Positions 1 through 8,874 of a DNA stretch of 64,000 nt are shown here, in pieces. Position 1 is the first letter of the stretch, and each line of letters starts with the position of its first letter. Origin of the DNA: Ditibartonella apis (GTDB lineage Bacteria > Pseudomonadota > Alphaproteobacteria > Rhizobiales > Rhizobiaceae); the NCBI RefSeq assembly GCF_001952075.1, contig NZ_LXYU01000003.1, positions 62,001 through 126,000 of the forward strand, read 5' to 3'. Under the pieces are notes generated by a model, which did no database searches, had not been told where the DNA came from, and saw nothing but the letters and a program-made list of their open reading frames with translations. A program made the translations under genes and the position numbers.

Positions 1-1024
1 GTTTGACAAAAAAGCGGCCTTCCATATCAAGCATGAAACGTTCCGGATGGCGGACATAGGATTCCATACCCACAAGAGCAGCACGCGGATGGGTTAAGAC
101 AAAAGTGGGAATGTTTTCCAGAAGCTTTTCATGGGGTTGTTTATGGATAAAATTCCGGCGGAACAGGTTTTCATCAATAAGTGGCAGCATTTCCGGCAGA
201 ATGCCGCCGCCGATATAAACGCCACCTTCGGCTTTGAAAACAAGGGCGAAATCACCCGCCAATCGCGCCAGATAATTGATGAAAAATTGCACTGCTTCGT
301 AAGCCTGATTTTCGATGGCGCGATGGGGGTGGACAAGACGTGCTTCGGCTGTAATTTCTTCAGGCAATTCGATAGGGGCTTTCACATTGCGCATAGCGCA
401 AATTGCGCGATAAATGTTTAAAAGTCCGCGCCCGCTTAATAATTCCTCGGCGCTGACCCGACCGATGATTTTTTTCAAAAACGGGTAGAGGGCAAGGTCT
501 TCGTCGCTTTGCGGGGCAAAGTCGATATGCCCGCCTTCACCTTCAATCGGGATATAACGGCCGTTCAAATAGATAAGTCCGGCAATGCCAAGTCCGGATC
601 CCGCGCCGATGACAACTTTCGTCTGATCTGTCGCGGTGGTTATTTTGCCGATCGGTTCAAGATATTTTTCTGGCAGAACAATAGTCGAAAGTGCCTGTGC
701 CTCGAAATCGTTGATTAAGAAAACTTCATTGAAACCGAATTGTTCGATGAGTTTTGTCGGCGAAATGATCCAGTTACAATTGGTGAGCTTGATTTCTTTG
801 CCGGTAACCGGACCGGCAATAGCGAGAAATAGCGACTTCGGATGTGTCTTTATGAGCGGCAGAATAGCCGAACCGATAGCGTCCTCGATCGTTGGAAAAT
901 CATTAACTTTACCGGTTGCAATTGCCATTTGTTCTCCGGCCTGATTGAGGATCAGCGAAAACCGCATATTGGTGCCACCAATATCGCCGATAAGAACAGG
1001 AAATTCCAGATTCCGATTTTGCAT
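1..1024 (-). CDS. glk: Glucokinase, 3' end cut by window edge
   Basis: Phosphorylates glucose with ATP to glucose 6-phosphate in the cytosol. Reading the minus strand from the ATG at 1024 gives an open frame to position 1 with no stop, about 341 codons, so nearly the whole protein is here (bacterial Glk is usually about 320-345 aa). The N-terminus carries the hexokinase/ASKHA phosphate-binding signature GDIGGTN at residues 13-19. Further in are the glucokinase-typical segments GAGSGLGIAGL and EGEGGHIDFAP, and near the end a GGVYIGGGI adenosine-motif glycine cluster. The gene is read away from mepA with a 119-bp gap upstream that holds a short tandem repeat. The family is certain from these motifs; the exact C-terminus is not visible. 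Confidence 0.93.
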   Translation of the reverse strand, partial: MQNRNLEFPVLIGDIGGTNMRFSLILNQAGEQMAIATGKVNDFPTIEDAIGSAILPLIKTHPKSLFLAIAGPVTGKEIKLTNCNWIISPTKLIEQFGFNEVFLINDFEAQALSTIVLPEKYLEPIGKITTATDQTKVVIGAGSGLGIAGLIYLNGRYIPIEGEGGHIDFAPQSDEDLALYPFLKKIIGRVSAEELLSGRGLLNIYRAICAMRNVKAPIELPEEITAEARLVHPHRAIENQAYEAVQFFINYLARLAGDFALVFKAEGGVYIGGGILPEMLPLIDENLFRRNFIHKQPHEKLLENIPTFVLTHPRAALVGMESYVRHPERFMLDMEGRFFVK

Positions 1025-1042
1025 AAGCTATTCCCCGTTTTA

Positions 1043-1081
1043 GTGGTTGCCGTTTTTGTGGTTGCCGTTTTTGTGGTTGAC
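1043..1081. repeat. 15-bp tandem repeat upstream of glk
   Basis: The unit gtggttgccgttttt occurs twice back to back (1043-1057, 1058-1072), followed by a third partial, diverging copy. It lies just upstream of the glk start, on the side where its promoter or leader would be, so copy-number change could affect glk expression (inference). Confidence 0.6.
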
Positions 1082-1143
1082 GTCGTAATGGTTGTGTCGG
1101 CCGTTATAATTTTTTTAACCGGAACTAAATTGCAAAGCACGTT

Positions 1144-2094
1144 TTATTTGGCCGGTTTTTCTGGTGCATTCAAAACTGCCGTGCATTCCTTAGGCAATTC
1201 CGAAACCATCATAATATGCGGTTTCGGTGGTGTGGCGGTCGTGGGCTTTTTGGGCTTTTTGTCGGCCCATGGCTCATCGGTAAACCACCAGGCAAGCGAT
1301 TTGTCGCAACCGTCGCCGGCTGTCACTTTCGGTTGCGGCTTGCAATTGCCCGAACCCGGTTGACATTTTAGCCGGACATGGAAGTGCCAGAAATGCCCCC
1401 AATAGGGGCGCACCTTCTGTAGCCACGAACGGTCGCCGGTCACCGTGTCGCATAATTGTTTTTTGATGCCCGGATGCACAAAAATGCGCTCGACTTCAGG
1501 GTTTTCTGCCGCGTCACGAATAAGCGCGGTGCGTTCGGGAGTCCATTTTTTCGGGTCGGCATAAAGCGAATCTTTTTTAAGCATAGATACGCCCTGCATG
1601 TTTTCTCTTTCTTCCCGACTTAAACGATGATCGGGCATGGGGGTGAGCCAGATATCCGCATCAAGACCGATCTGGTGGGATGCGTGCCCGTTCAACATCG
1701 GGCCGCCGCGAGGTTGCGAAATGTCGCCGATGAGGAGGCCTGACCAGCCATCTTTTGCTGCCTGTCGCGATAATTGTTCGATAAAGCGTATGGTTGCAGG
1801 ATGCCCCCAATTGCGGTTACGGGAAAGGCGCATGACTTGCCAGTTGGGGCCGTCGATCGGCAGGGCTACCGCCCCATTAAGACAACCCTTGGAATAAAAG
1901 CCGATGGATTGTGCTTGACCGGTCGAAGGCAATTTGACATCGCCAAAAGCCTGTTTTGCCGGTTCGTCACTATGGGCAGCCGCGACAGGCAGAAAAACCG
2001 CTGCCAATGTTGTTGCCAAAATCCGGTTGAATGACTTGAACTTTGAAGACATCCCTAACGCCTTTCGAACGCGCAAAATCTTTTTAAAAAGCAC
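1144..2094 (-). CDS. mepA: Penicillin-insensitive murein endopeptidase MepA
   Basis: Periplasmic zinc endopeptidase (family M74, LAS fold) that cuts the D-Ala-mDAP cross-links of peptidoglycan. The 316-aa frame contains the LAS zinc ligands: the segment HASHQIGLDADIWL (residues 137-150) and a C-terminal HFHVRLKC (about residue 240), plus the N-terminal SIGFYSKGCLNGA segment typical of MepA. A hydrophobic stretch (RILATTLAAVFLPVAAAHS, about residues 24-42) is a signal peptide. Met15 (position 2052) is a plausible alternative start that gives a more normal signal peptide. The proline/lysine-rich C-terminus (WADKKPKKPTTATPPKP) is longer than in E. coli MepA. It stands alone between glk and the epimerase gene. 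Confidence 0.92.
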   Translation of the reverse strand: MLFKKILRVRKALGMSSKFKSFNRILATTLAAVFLPVAAAHSDEPAKQAFGDVKLPSTGQAQSIGFYSKGCLNGAVALPIDGPNWQVMRLSRNRNWGHPATIRFIEQLSRQAAKDGWSGLLIGDISQPRGGPMLNGHASHQIGLDADIWLTPMPDHRLSREERENMQGVSMLKKDSLYADPKKWTPERTALIRDAAENPEVERIFVHPGIKKQLCDTVTGDRSWLQKVRPYWGHFWHFHVRLKCQPGSGNCKPQPKVTAGDGCDKSLAWWFTDEPWADKKPKKPTTATPPKPHIMMVSELPKECTAVLNAPEKPAK

Positions 2095-2133
2095 AACAAT
2101 TTAAAAACGTGTCACTCATCTCAAGCGCCTAGC

Positions 2134-2151
2134 CGCCTTTTTTAAAAGGCG
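2134..2151 (-). terminator. Short GC-capped hairpin after the epimerase/queG/gst genes
   Basis: CGCCTTTT-TT-AAAAGGCG is a perfect 8-bp inverted repeat just past the stop of the minus-strand epimerase gene (2160). It contains the T6A4 core that recurs in many intergenic gaps of this window. No separate U-tract follows, so termination is only suggested. Confidence 0.4.
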
Positions 2152-2159
2152 TGCGAGCA

Positions 2160-3104
2160 CTAGAGCTTTTTATCCCAAAGATTATCTTTCCACATTGCTT
2201 CCAACGCGGTTCGATAATCGGGATATTTCAGATTATATCCTGTTTTTAAAAGTTTATGATTCAATATTCTTTTATTATCACCATAAAAAGAACGTGCCAT
2301 GGGCGACATATCGGCCCTTTCAAAGGGAACTTCTTCAAGATCGGTTACCCCCATCAATTTTGCCGCATAATGCATGACAGCTTCGGGCGGTGCCGGTTCA
2401 TTATCGACAATATTGAAAATGCCTTCACGTTTTGCCGAAGAAAATGCCTTGATGACACCGGCAATATCATCGACATGGATGCGGTTGAAAAACTGCCCCT
2501 TTTTGATCACAAGTGTTTTGTTGCCCTGACGTAATTTCATGAAAGGGTTGCGCGAAGGACCATAAATGCCGCCAAGGCGCAAAATGGCAACGGGGATATT
2601 GTGCTTGTTCCCGAAGGCCTGCCATTTCTTTTCCACTTCAAGGCGGGAAATGTTGCGTTCGAGCGAGGGGTGACAGGGGGCTTCCTCGTCAATCCACCCA
2701 CCGTCATGATTGCCATAAACGCCAATGGTGGAAAGATAGCCTATCCATTTTAACTGCGGCATAGATCCAAGAATGTCGGGCCGGTTCAAAACCGCATCGC
2801 TCATTGTCTCGTCGGGTGAAACCGAAATAACAAGATTTGTTGTTGTTTCAAGCCGTTCAAAAAAAGTCGGGGTCGGCTCGTCAAAAAGAAAGGGCTCGAT
2901 ATTGGCGCTTTCGAGAGAGGCGAATTTTTCTTTTGTGCGTGTTGTGCCGCAAATCCGGCTTTTTGTGGCAGAAGGCGCGGTGTCTGATGTGTTGGCAACA
3001 TGGGCGCCATAAAGAGAGGCGAAGGCGCGAGCAGAATAGCCCGCTCCAAGCATCATGAATTGTTCGGGTGCTTTTGCTTTCGTTTCCTGTTTCAATCTTT
3101 CCAT
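2160..3104 (-). CDS. NAD(P)-dependent epimerase/dehydratase (SDR, YeeZ-like)
   Basis: Predicted extended short-chain dehydrogenase of 314 aa. The N-terminus has a Rossmann nucleotide-binding turn (LGAGYSARAFA, about residues 19-29) and strand-end segments such as YLSTIGVYGNHDGGWIDE (about 142-159), where the serine/threonine and YG-type motif of atypical SDRs sit. RLGGIYGPSRNP (about 197-208) is a typical extended-SDR motif. The substrate is unknown; relatives are annotated as NAD-dependent epimerase or YeeZ. Its 5' end overlaps queG by 13 bp and it is read in the same direction, so the two (and gst upstream) very likely form one transcript. Met17 would be a shorter alternative start closer to the Rossmann motif. 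Confidence 0.8.
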   Translation of the reverse strand: MERLKQETKAKAPEQFMMLGAGYSARAFASLYGAHVANTSDTAPSATKSRICGTTRTKEKFASLESANIEPFLFDEPTPTFFERLETTTNLVISVSPDETMSDAVLNRPDILGSMPQLKWIGYLSTIGVYGNHDGGWIDEEAPCHPSLERNISRLEVEKKWQAFGNKHNIPVAILRLGGIYGPSRNPFMKLRQGNKTLVIKKGQFFNRIHVDDIAGVIKAFSSAKREGIFNIVDNEPAPPEAVMHYAAKLMGVTDLEEVPFERADMSPMARSFYGDNKRILNHKLLKTGYNLKYPDYRTALEAMWKDNLWDKKL

Positions 3105-4240
3105 TCCTTTAACACATCGGGGTTTGAAGAGAATGTTATAGAACGCTTTGCCAATTCATCAAATTCGGCTTTTGGGAGGAGTTGTTTCAAGGCCCAGACA
3201 GCCATACCAGCAACGAGTGGGTCGGGATCTTGTAAATGCGGCTTCACCACACTGACAAGCGAGCGGTCGGCGCTGTTACCCGCAGCAATCAGACAATTGC
3301 GGATGAAGCGGTTGCGCCCGATACGTTTGACCGGAGAAGCGGTGAAAAATGAACGGAAAGCTGCATCATCAAGCTTCAAAAGAAAATCGAGCTTCGGGGC
3401 AATCAAGTCTTCACGTGCTTTGAGTTTGATTTCGCGTGTCGTTCGGGCAAACTTGTTCCACGGGCAGGCGGAAAGGCAATCATCACAGCCATAAATGCGG
3501 TTGCCGATGGCTTTACGGAAAGAAAGCGGAATTTGCTCCTTGAGTTCGATGGTAAGATACGAAATGCAGCGGCGTGCATCAAGCTGATAAGGGGCGGGAA
3601 AGGCATGGGTAGGGCAGGCGGAAAGACAGGCATGGCAGGAACCGCAATGGTCGACTTCCGGCTCATTAACAGGAAGTTCGACATCGGTGAAAATGGAACC
3701 GAGAAATAGCCACGAACCGAATTCGCGGCTCACAAGATTTGTGTGTTTTCCCTGCCAACCAAGGCCGGCAAGTTGGGCAAGCGGTTTTTCCATAACGGGT
3801 GCGGTATCGACAAACACTTTGACATCGCCGCCAAAACGCGAAACAAAGCGCGAGGCTATCTGCTTGAGACGCCCCTTTATCAATTCATGATAATCACGAT
3901 GGCGGGCATAATAGGAAATATTTCCCGAGCTTTTGTCGGGTCTCTGGTGGAATTCATGCGCGTCCGGCCCGTAATTCATCGCAAGCATAATGACCGATTT
4001 GACGTCCGGCCATAAATTGGCGGGTTCCATACGCCGTTCGGCCGTCTCAAGCATCCATTCCATGGTGCCGTGATAGCCGTGCTGCAGGGCTTCAACAAGG
4101 TGATGGGCTGCTTTTTGATTGTTGGAACCGGTGATCGCAATGGCATCAAAACCAAGGGCTGCGGCTTCTTTGGTAAGAAAATCCCTGAGGACCAGTAAAT
4201 CCTTCAGTTTTGCTTTGTCGCTAGAAGTCGAGATCGGCAT
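3092..4240 (-). CDS. queG: Epoxyqueuosine reductase QueG
   Basis: Cobalamin- and iron-sulfur-dependent enzyme that reduces epoxyqueuosine to queuosine in the anticodon wobble base of tRNAs for Tyr, His, Asp and Asn. The 382-aa protein shows two ferredoxin-like 4Fe-4S motifs, CGSCHACLSACP (about residues 197-208) and CDDCLSACPW (about 250-259), the N-terminal DAIAITGSN-like region and the AMNYGPDA segment typical of QueG, and a C-terminal HEAT-like part. The ATG at 4240 is preferred. The frame can be extended to a TTG at 4258, but both options overlap the end of the upstream GST gene (4221). The 3' end overlaps the epimerase gene by 13 bp. Confidence 0.93.
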   Translation of the reverse strand: MPISTSSDKAKLKDLLVLRDFLTKEAAALGFDAIAITGSNNQKAAHHLVEALQHGYHGTMEWMLETAERRMEPANLWPDVKSVIMLAMNYGPDAHEFHQRPDKSSGNISYYARHRDYHELIKGRLKQIASRFVSRFGGDVKVFVDTAPVMEKPLAQLAGLGWQGKHTNLVSREFGSWLFLGSIFTDVELPVNEPEVDHCGSCHACLSACPTHAFPAPYQLDARRCISYLTIELKEQIPLSFRKAIGNRIYGCDDCLSACPWNKFARTTREIKLKAREDLIAPKLDFLLKLDDAAFRSFFTASPVKRIGRNRFIRNCLIAAGNSADRSLVSVVKPHLQDPDPLVAGMAVWALKQLLPKAEFDELAKRSITFSSNPDVLKEWKD

Positions 4241-4913
4241 AATGCGTGCTCGGAGCAATGCCTCTTATGCGATCATTCAAAAGCGGACGGAACGAGGGTC
4301 TCGATTTGATGCGCATATACCAGTCGCGCGAGGCAGGGAAAGATTTCCAGTCGATTTCTCCCATAAAATCAAGGACAGAAAGTGAAGCGGCGGCCGCAAG
4401 ATCGGCATAGGAAATGGAATTTCCGGCAAGCCAATCGCGTGAGGCGGAAAGCCATTCCAGATATTTCATATGCGGACGGATATTGGCACGGGCATAGCGC
4501 AAAGTTTGTGAATCGGGTGCGCCACCTCCCTGAGCCAGCGGAATTTCACGTTTATAAATACGCTCGCGTACAATGTGACGTGTGACTTCACTTTCAAGTT
4601 TCGTTAAAAACCATTCGGTCAGACGGCGTACTTCTGCGCGTTCGAGCGGGTTTTCGGGAAAAAAGCGCTGGTCACGACGCAAGCCGCCACGCGTTTCATC
4701 AAGATATTCATAAATGACATAGGCACCACAAAGCGGCACTTCCCGCTCGGCTAACAATACCGGTACGCTGCCTGCCGGATTGAGCGCAAGAAACTCACGC
4801 CGACGCGCCCATTCATGCTCTTCGATAAGGTTGGTGGCAACATCATATTCGTTAAGGATGAGCCGCACAAAACGGGAAGAAGAGGACATCGGATGATGAA
4901 AAAGCGTTAGCAT
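4221..4913 (-). CDS. gst: Glutathione S-transferase family protein
   Basis: Cytosolic GST-fold protein of 230 aa. The N-terminal thioredoxin-like domain (about 1-80) starts MLTLFHHPMSSSSRFVRL and contains the NPAGSVPVLL turn with the conserved cis-proline. The all-alpha C-terminal domain (about 95-225) includes SYADLAAAASLSVLDF, the usual N-capping/hydrophobic staple region. The substrate cannot be inferred. Its 3' end overlaps queG by about 20 bp, consistent with a gst-queG-epimerase operon on the minus strand. The upstream 585 bp carries no gene. Confidence 0.88.
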   Translation of the reverse strand: MLTLFHHPMSSSSRFVRLILNEYDVATNLIEEHEWARRREFLALNPAGSVPVLLAEREVPLCGAYVIYEYLDETRGGLRRDQRFFPENPLERAEVRRLTEWFLTKLESEVTRHIVRERIYKREIPLAQGGGAPDSQTLRYARANIRPHMKYLEWLSASRDWLAGNSISYADLAAAASLSVLDFMGEIDWKSFPASRDWYMRIKSRPSFRPLLNDRIRGIAPSTHYADLDF

Positions 4914-5498
4914 GACAACTCTGGGTTTTTAACAAACTTCAAAAGACCTTATAGAACCCATTCGCACGAAGAACAAGAAAGGGAAACACCAAGCTGAGCT
5001 GTTGCAATAGTCATGCTTAATCAATTGTAAAATACGCCAAAAAATCGTTCTGCAACGTTAATAATTTTTAAAACGGAATGAACAAAACGGTGAACTTAAA
5101 AAAACCGATCATGGAATGTCTTGAAGTGACGGATGTTTTGTTTTTCTCGCCAAAATTTCCTTGAAAATTCAACTTTAAGTAGCAGTATTGCCCGTAAAAA
5201 GTGTTTTTCGGACAAGGGCCAAAGCTGTTTTTTAAAAAGGGGATGATGGTTTTCGAAAAGATTTTTTAAAAATGCAACCGGATCTTTTTTAAAAAGCAGA
5301 AAGCAATTTTTCAGGAGCCGGCTTTTAAATGAAAGGGGTTTTGATGATGAGACGTTGAGTGCAAACGGTGTCGGGTGTGAAAACGGATTTCATTGTTTAT
5401 TGTAGCGCATTTTTGCCTACCATTTTTAAAAAACCAAGTCTGGAAAAATTTGAAAATGAAAAACTGAATCGGGCGGGCAAAACGTAAACGCGCAAAAC
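4914..5498. other. 585-bp intergenic gap rich in TTTTTAAAAA palindromes
   Basis: No credible gene on either strand. At least four copies of a T5-6A4-6 palindrome occur (around 5227, 5262, 5285 and 5423). The left end must contain the promoter of the gst-queG-epimerase transcript; I could not assign -35/-10 boxes with confidence. Confidence 0.6.
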
Positions 5499-6155
5499 TT
5501 ATCGGGCAAGCGGATTGGCGGCCTCTAAAATGGTTTCTCTCAAATCATCAAGGCCAATGCCTTTTTCGGAAGAGGTGGCAATGATATGCGGAAAAGCGGC
5601 AGGACGTTTGACGATCACCTTATGGGTGTTATCAATCAGTTTTTGAAGCTCTGTGGTTTTGATTTTGTCGATTTTTGTGAGAACAATCTGATAGGAAACT
5701 GCTGCTTTATCAAGAAGGGTGAGCACATCCTGATCATTCTTTTTAATGCCATGGCGGGCATCAATGAGCACATAGACGCGTTTCAAAGTAGTGCGGCCGC
5801 GCAAATAGTCGAAAATGAGCTTTGTCCATTGATCGACCTGCGCTTTCGGTGCTTCGGCAAAGCCGTAGCCCGGCATATCGACAAGCGCGAGCGGTGGTAA
5901 ATCATCAACAGTGCCGGCAAAGCCGTCCGGCACAAAATAGTTGAGCTCCTGTGTGCGACCGGGGGTGTTCGACGTGCGCGCGAGTCCTTTATGGCCGACA
6001 AGCGCATTGATGAGCGAGGATTTGCCGACATTGGAACGGCCGGCAAAGGCAATCTCGGCGGGCCCTTCGGGCGGCAGAAACTTCATTGCCGGTACACCGC
6101 GGATAAAAATCCAGTTACGGGCAAAAAGTCCCGCCAATGCAGGACTATCTGTCAC
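5499..6155 (-). CDS. engB: Ribosome biogenesis GTP-binding protein EngB (YihA/YsxC)
   Basis: Essential GTPase needed for late assembly of the 50S ribosomal subunit. The 218-aa protein has G1 GRSNVGKSS (about residues 38-46), G2 [10 protein letters not shown]3 DMPGYG (about 93-98), G4 TKID (about 161-164) and a C-terminal ATSSEKGIG (G5-like). The start is GTG at 6155, which directly abuts the TAA stop of yidC (TAAGTG), a sign of translational coupling. The order rpmH-rnpA-yidC-engB is the usual one in Rhizobiales. Confidence 0.95.
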   Translation of the reverse strand: MTDSPALAGLFARNWIFIRGVPAMKFLPPEGPAEIAFAGRSNVGKSSLINALVGHKGLARTSNTPGRTQELNYFVPDGFAGTVDDLPPLALVDMPGYGFAEAPKAQVDQWTKLIFDYLRGRTTLKRVYVLIDARHGIKKNDQDVLTLLDKAAVSYQIVLTKIDKIKTTELQKLIDNTHKVIVKRPAAFPHIIATSSEKGIGLDDLRETILEAANPLAR

Positions 6156-8003
6156 TTATTTGGTCTCTTTCTTCGGTTTCTTTTTGAAGATGGCTTTGAG
6201 ATTGTCCCAAAGTTCGATCTTTGCACCCTGACTTTTCATGATGATTGCCTGCTGGCAAATCGACAGCGTGTTGTTCCATGCCCAGTAAATAACAAGACCG
6301 GCAGGAAACGAGGCAAGCATGAATGTAAAGACAATCGGCATCCAGGTGAAAATCATGGCTTGTGTCGGGTCGGGTGGTGTCGGGTTCATGCGCATTTGCA
6401 AGAACATGGTGATACCCATAATGACAGGCCACGCGCCGATCATCAAAAATGCCGGAACATTATAGGGAAGCCAACCGAACAGATTAAAAAGCGATGTCGG
6501 GTCGGGGGCTGCAAGATCCTGAATCCAGCCAAAGAACGGCGCATGGCGCATTTCAATGGTGATATAGAGCACCTTATAAAGGGCAAAGAAAATCGGGAAT
6601 TGCACGAGAAGCGGCCAGCAACCGGCGAGCGGATTGATTTTCTCGGTTCTATAAAGCTCCATAATGGCTTGTTGTTGCTTGACCTTGTCATCGGCATATT
6701 TGGTGCGGATTTCCATCATTGCCGGCTGTACAACCTTCATGCGAGCCATGGACTTGTAGGACTTGTTGGCAAGCGGGAACAAAACCGCCTTCAGGATGAC
6801 AGTGACAAGCAGAATGGCAACACCGAAATTGTTGGTGAGCTTATAGAGAATGTCGATCAAAGCAAACATCGGCTTGGTAATGATCGAGAACCAGCCCCAG
6901 TCAATCAGCAATTCAAATTTTAAAATCTTCAGATTATCCTGATAGGCATTGATGGTTTCAACGCGTTTTGCACCGGCAAACAAATGATTGGTAATGGTTT
7001 CGGTTGCACCGGAGGCAACGGTGATGGCCTTGCCGGTCAAATCCGACTGGTAATGGGTGGAAAGACGATCGAAATAGACAAAACGGCTCGTATATTCCTC
7101 ATCCTGCGGAGGAATAGCAGCAACAGCCCAATATTTGTCGGTAATGCCGATAAAGCCGCCTTTGACCTTGTCGAAAACCATTTTCTTTTCATTTGCCGCA
7201 TCGGGTTTCAAATCTTTCAATGCGGAATATTTTTCTTCCTTGAGGCCATCATCGCCGGCAACGCCGATCATGCCTTCATGAAGAAGATAGGTGGCACTTG
7301 CGTGTTCGGGAGGAGCAGCGCGGGCAACGCGCGCATAAGGCAGAAGGCTTACAACCGAAGAGGCATTGTTGGTGACACTGTCGGAAATGGTGAACATATA
7401 ATTTTCATCAACCGAGATCACACGGTGGAAGACCTGCCCCTGACCGTTATCATAAACAAGATGGACAGGTGTCTTGGGTGTCAAGGTTGTGTTTTCGCCA
7501 TCCACTTTCCATTCAGTGTTGAATTGCGGCAGGCTTCCGGCAGGCAATCCCTTGCCGGTAAAACCGAATTCGGCAATATAGGTTGTGTTGAACCCGTTCG
7601 GATTAAGAAGGGCAATTTCCGGCGAATTCTTGTCAACCGTCAGGCGGTAATTTTTCAAAAACAGGTCATCGAACTGGGCGCCAACAAGATTGATTGACCC
7701 TTGAAGCTCGGGCGTGTCGATTGCAACACGATTGGATTTTTTAAGCGCTGCATCCCTTGCGTCCGGTGTCATTTCAATACCGGCGGGGTTTATTTCATCT
7801 TTGTTTTGCGGTGGTGTTACAGTGCCATTTTCGGCAGTCGGAACGGCCTGATTTTGCGCGTTTTCATCTTTCTCGATCTGGCGGGCAATTTCCTGAGCCT
7901 TTTGCTGGTCGGCATTTTTCGGCGCAACATAAAAATACTGCCATGCAAGAATGATAAGGAGCGACAATCCAATAGCAATGAAAAAATTACGATTATATTC
8001 CAT
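6156..8003 (-). CDS. yidC: Membrane protein insertase YidC
   Basis: Inner-membrane insertase that helps proteins fold into and enter the membrane, alone or with SecYEG. The 615-aa length fits Gram-negative YidC. There is an N-terminal TM helix (about residues 8-26, FFIAIGLSLLIILAWQYFYV), a charged low-complexity linker, the large periplasmic P1 domain (about 60-365), and the conserved five-TM core (about 375-595). The core contains the FGVAILLVTVILKAVLFPL helix and the YKSMARMKVVQPAMMEI coiled cytoplasmic loop. The C-terminal lysine-rich tail (FKKKPKKETK) is typical. It lies between rnpA (14 bp) and engB (0 bp); no yidD is found between rnpA and yidC. Confidence 0.97.
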   Translation of the reverse strand: MEYNRNFFIAIGLSLLIILAWQYFYVAPKNADQQKAQEIARQIEKDENAQNQAVPTAENGTVTPPQNKDEINPAGIEMTPDARDAALKKSNRVAIDTPELQGSINLVGAQFDDLFLKNYRLTVDKNSPEIALLNPNGFNTTYIAEFGFTGKGLPAGSLPQFNTEWKVDGENTTLTPKTPVHLVYDNGQGQVFHRVISVDENYMFTISDSVTNNASSVVSLLPYARVARAAPPEHASATYLLHEGMIGVAGDDGLKEEKYSALKDLKPDAANEKKMVFDKVKGGFIGITDKYWAVAAIPPQDEEYTSRFVYFDRLSTHYQSDLTGKAITVASGATETITNHLFAGAKRVETINAYQDNLKILKFELLIDWGWFSIITKPMFALIDILYKLTNNFGVAILLVTVILKAVLFPLANKSYKSMARMKVVQPAMMEIRTKYADDKVKQQQAIMELYRTEKINPLAGCWPLLVQFPIFFALYKVLYITIEMRHAPFFGWIQDLAAPDPTSLFNLFGWLPYNVPAFLMIGAWPVIMGITMFLQMRMNPTPPDPTQAMIFTWMPIVFTFMLASFPAGLVIYWAWNNTLSICQQAIIMKSQGAKIELWDNLKAIFKKKPKKETK

Positions 8004-8017
8004 GAGCGATTGTCCTG

Positions 8018-8386
8018 TTACCGTTTCGAGTTTTGTAATTTTTGCCTGAACCGGCGTTCCATTTCTCCGGTCAGACTGTCGAATGATGCTAGAAGCGCAT
8101 CGGGCCGCGCAATAATGACATAATCTGTCCCGGCGGCAATGTCACGCTTTAATGAAAGCCGGAAAGCTTCGCGCAAACGCCGCTTGATGCGATTGCGCTT
8201 GACTGCATTACCATTTTTGCGCGTGACAGTAAAACCGACACGCGGCAAAGTTGTGGATTTGATTTCTTCCGGTAAATCCCGGCTTTTCGATTCGAGAAGA
8301 AAAAACGGTCCGCGCCGTTTTTCACCGTTTCTTAATGCCAAAAAATCCGCCCTTTTACGAAGGCGGAGGAAGGATTTCTCACTCAT
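8018..8386 (-). CDS. rnpA: Ribonuclease P protein component
   Basis: Protein subunit of RNase P, which matures the 5' ends of tRNAs. It is 122 aa from the ATG at 8386 ([15 protein letters not shown]), which has an AGAGG-type ribosome-binding site upstream; the frame stays open six codons further to a non-ATG start. The RNR-type signature is seen as [18 protein letters not shown] (about residues 58-75), the basic helix that contacts the RNA. Neighbours rpmH and yidC confirm the identity. Confidence 0.95.
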   Translation of the reverse strand: MSEKSFLRLRKRADFLALRNGEKRRGPFFLLESKSRDLPEEIKSTTLPRVGFTVTRKNGNAVKRNRIKRRLREAFRLSLKRDIAAGTDYVIIARPDALLASFDSLTGEMERRFRQKLQNSKR

Positions 8387-8574
8387 CGGAAAAACCTCTA
8401 ACAAAACTCTGCCTTGAAAGAGCGGGTTTTAACGGGTGTCTCAACACTGGCCTATTGCAACGGAAAAGGGAAAAATAGCTAGTCAAAAAGCCCATCTTTC
8501 CGGCCGTTGTAAAATCCCTGAAAAACCGGAAAATTGAAACCGGAAGAATTGAAAAAACCTGAAAAAATTGAAAA

Positions 8575-8709
8575 TCAGGCTGAAAGGCGCTTGCGACCAC
8601 GGTTGCGGCGAGCGGCGACAACTTTACGGCCACCAAGGGTTGCCATGCGCGCACGGAAACCGTGGCGGCGTTTACGGACAAGTTTGGACGGTTGATATGT
8701 ACGTTTCAT
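8575..8709 (-). CDS. rpmH: 50S ribosomal protein L34
   Basis: A 44-aa, extremely basic protein starting [20 protein letters not shown] and ending RKRLSA, the textbook L34 sequence. It is the first gene of the rpmH-rnpA-yidC-engB cluster, with 188 bp to the rnpA start. Confidence 0.98.
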   Translation of the reverse strand: MKRTYQPSKLVRKRRHGFRARMATLGGRKVVAARRNRGRKRLSA

Positions 8710-8874
8710 TTATTTAACATACCGCGGCGTGCGGCCCTTCTTGGTTCTATGTGCGGTTTCCCGCCGGTTGAACAGTTTTCAAACCTTGTGCTGCTAAACA
8801 AAGTGCTCTGAATAAAGTACTTCGAATAAAGGACAGGTCAATTTTTGCGCTTATACGGTTTAGTTTTCGCCGAG

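Noticed and set aside
5991-6923. 310-codon plus-strand frame
   Set aside because: Antisense to engB and yidC.
6984-7697. 237-codon plus-strand frame
   Set aside because: Antisense to yidC, whose family match is unambiguous.
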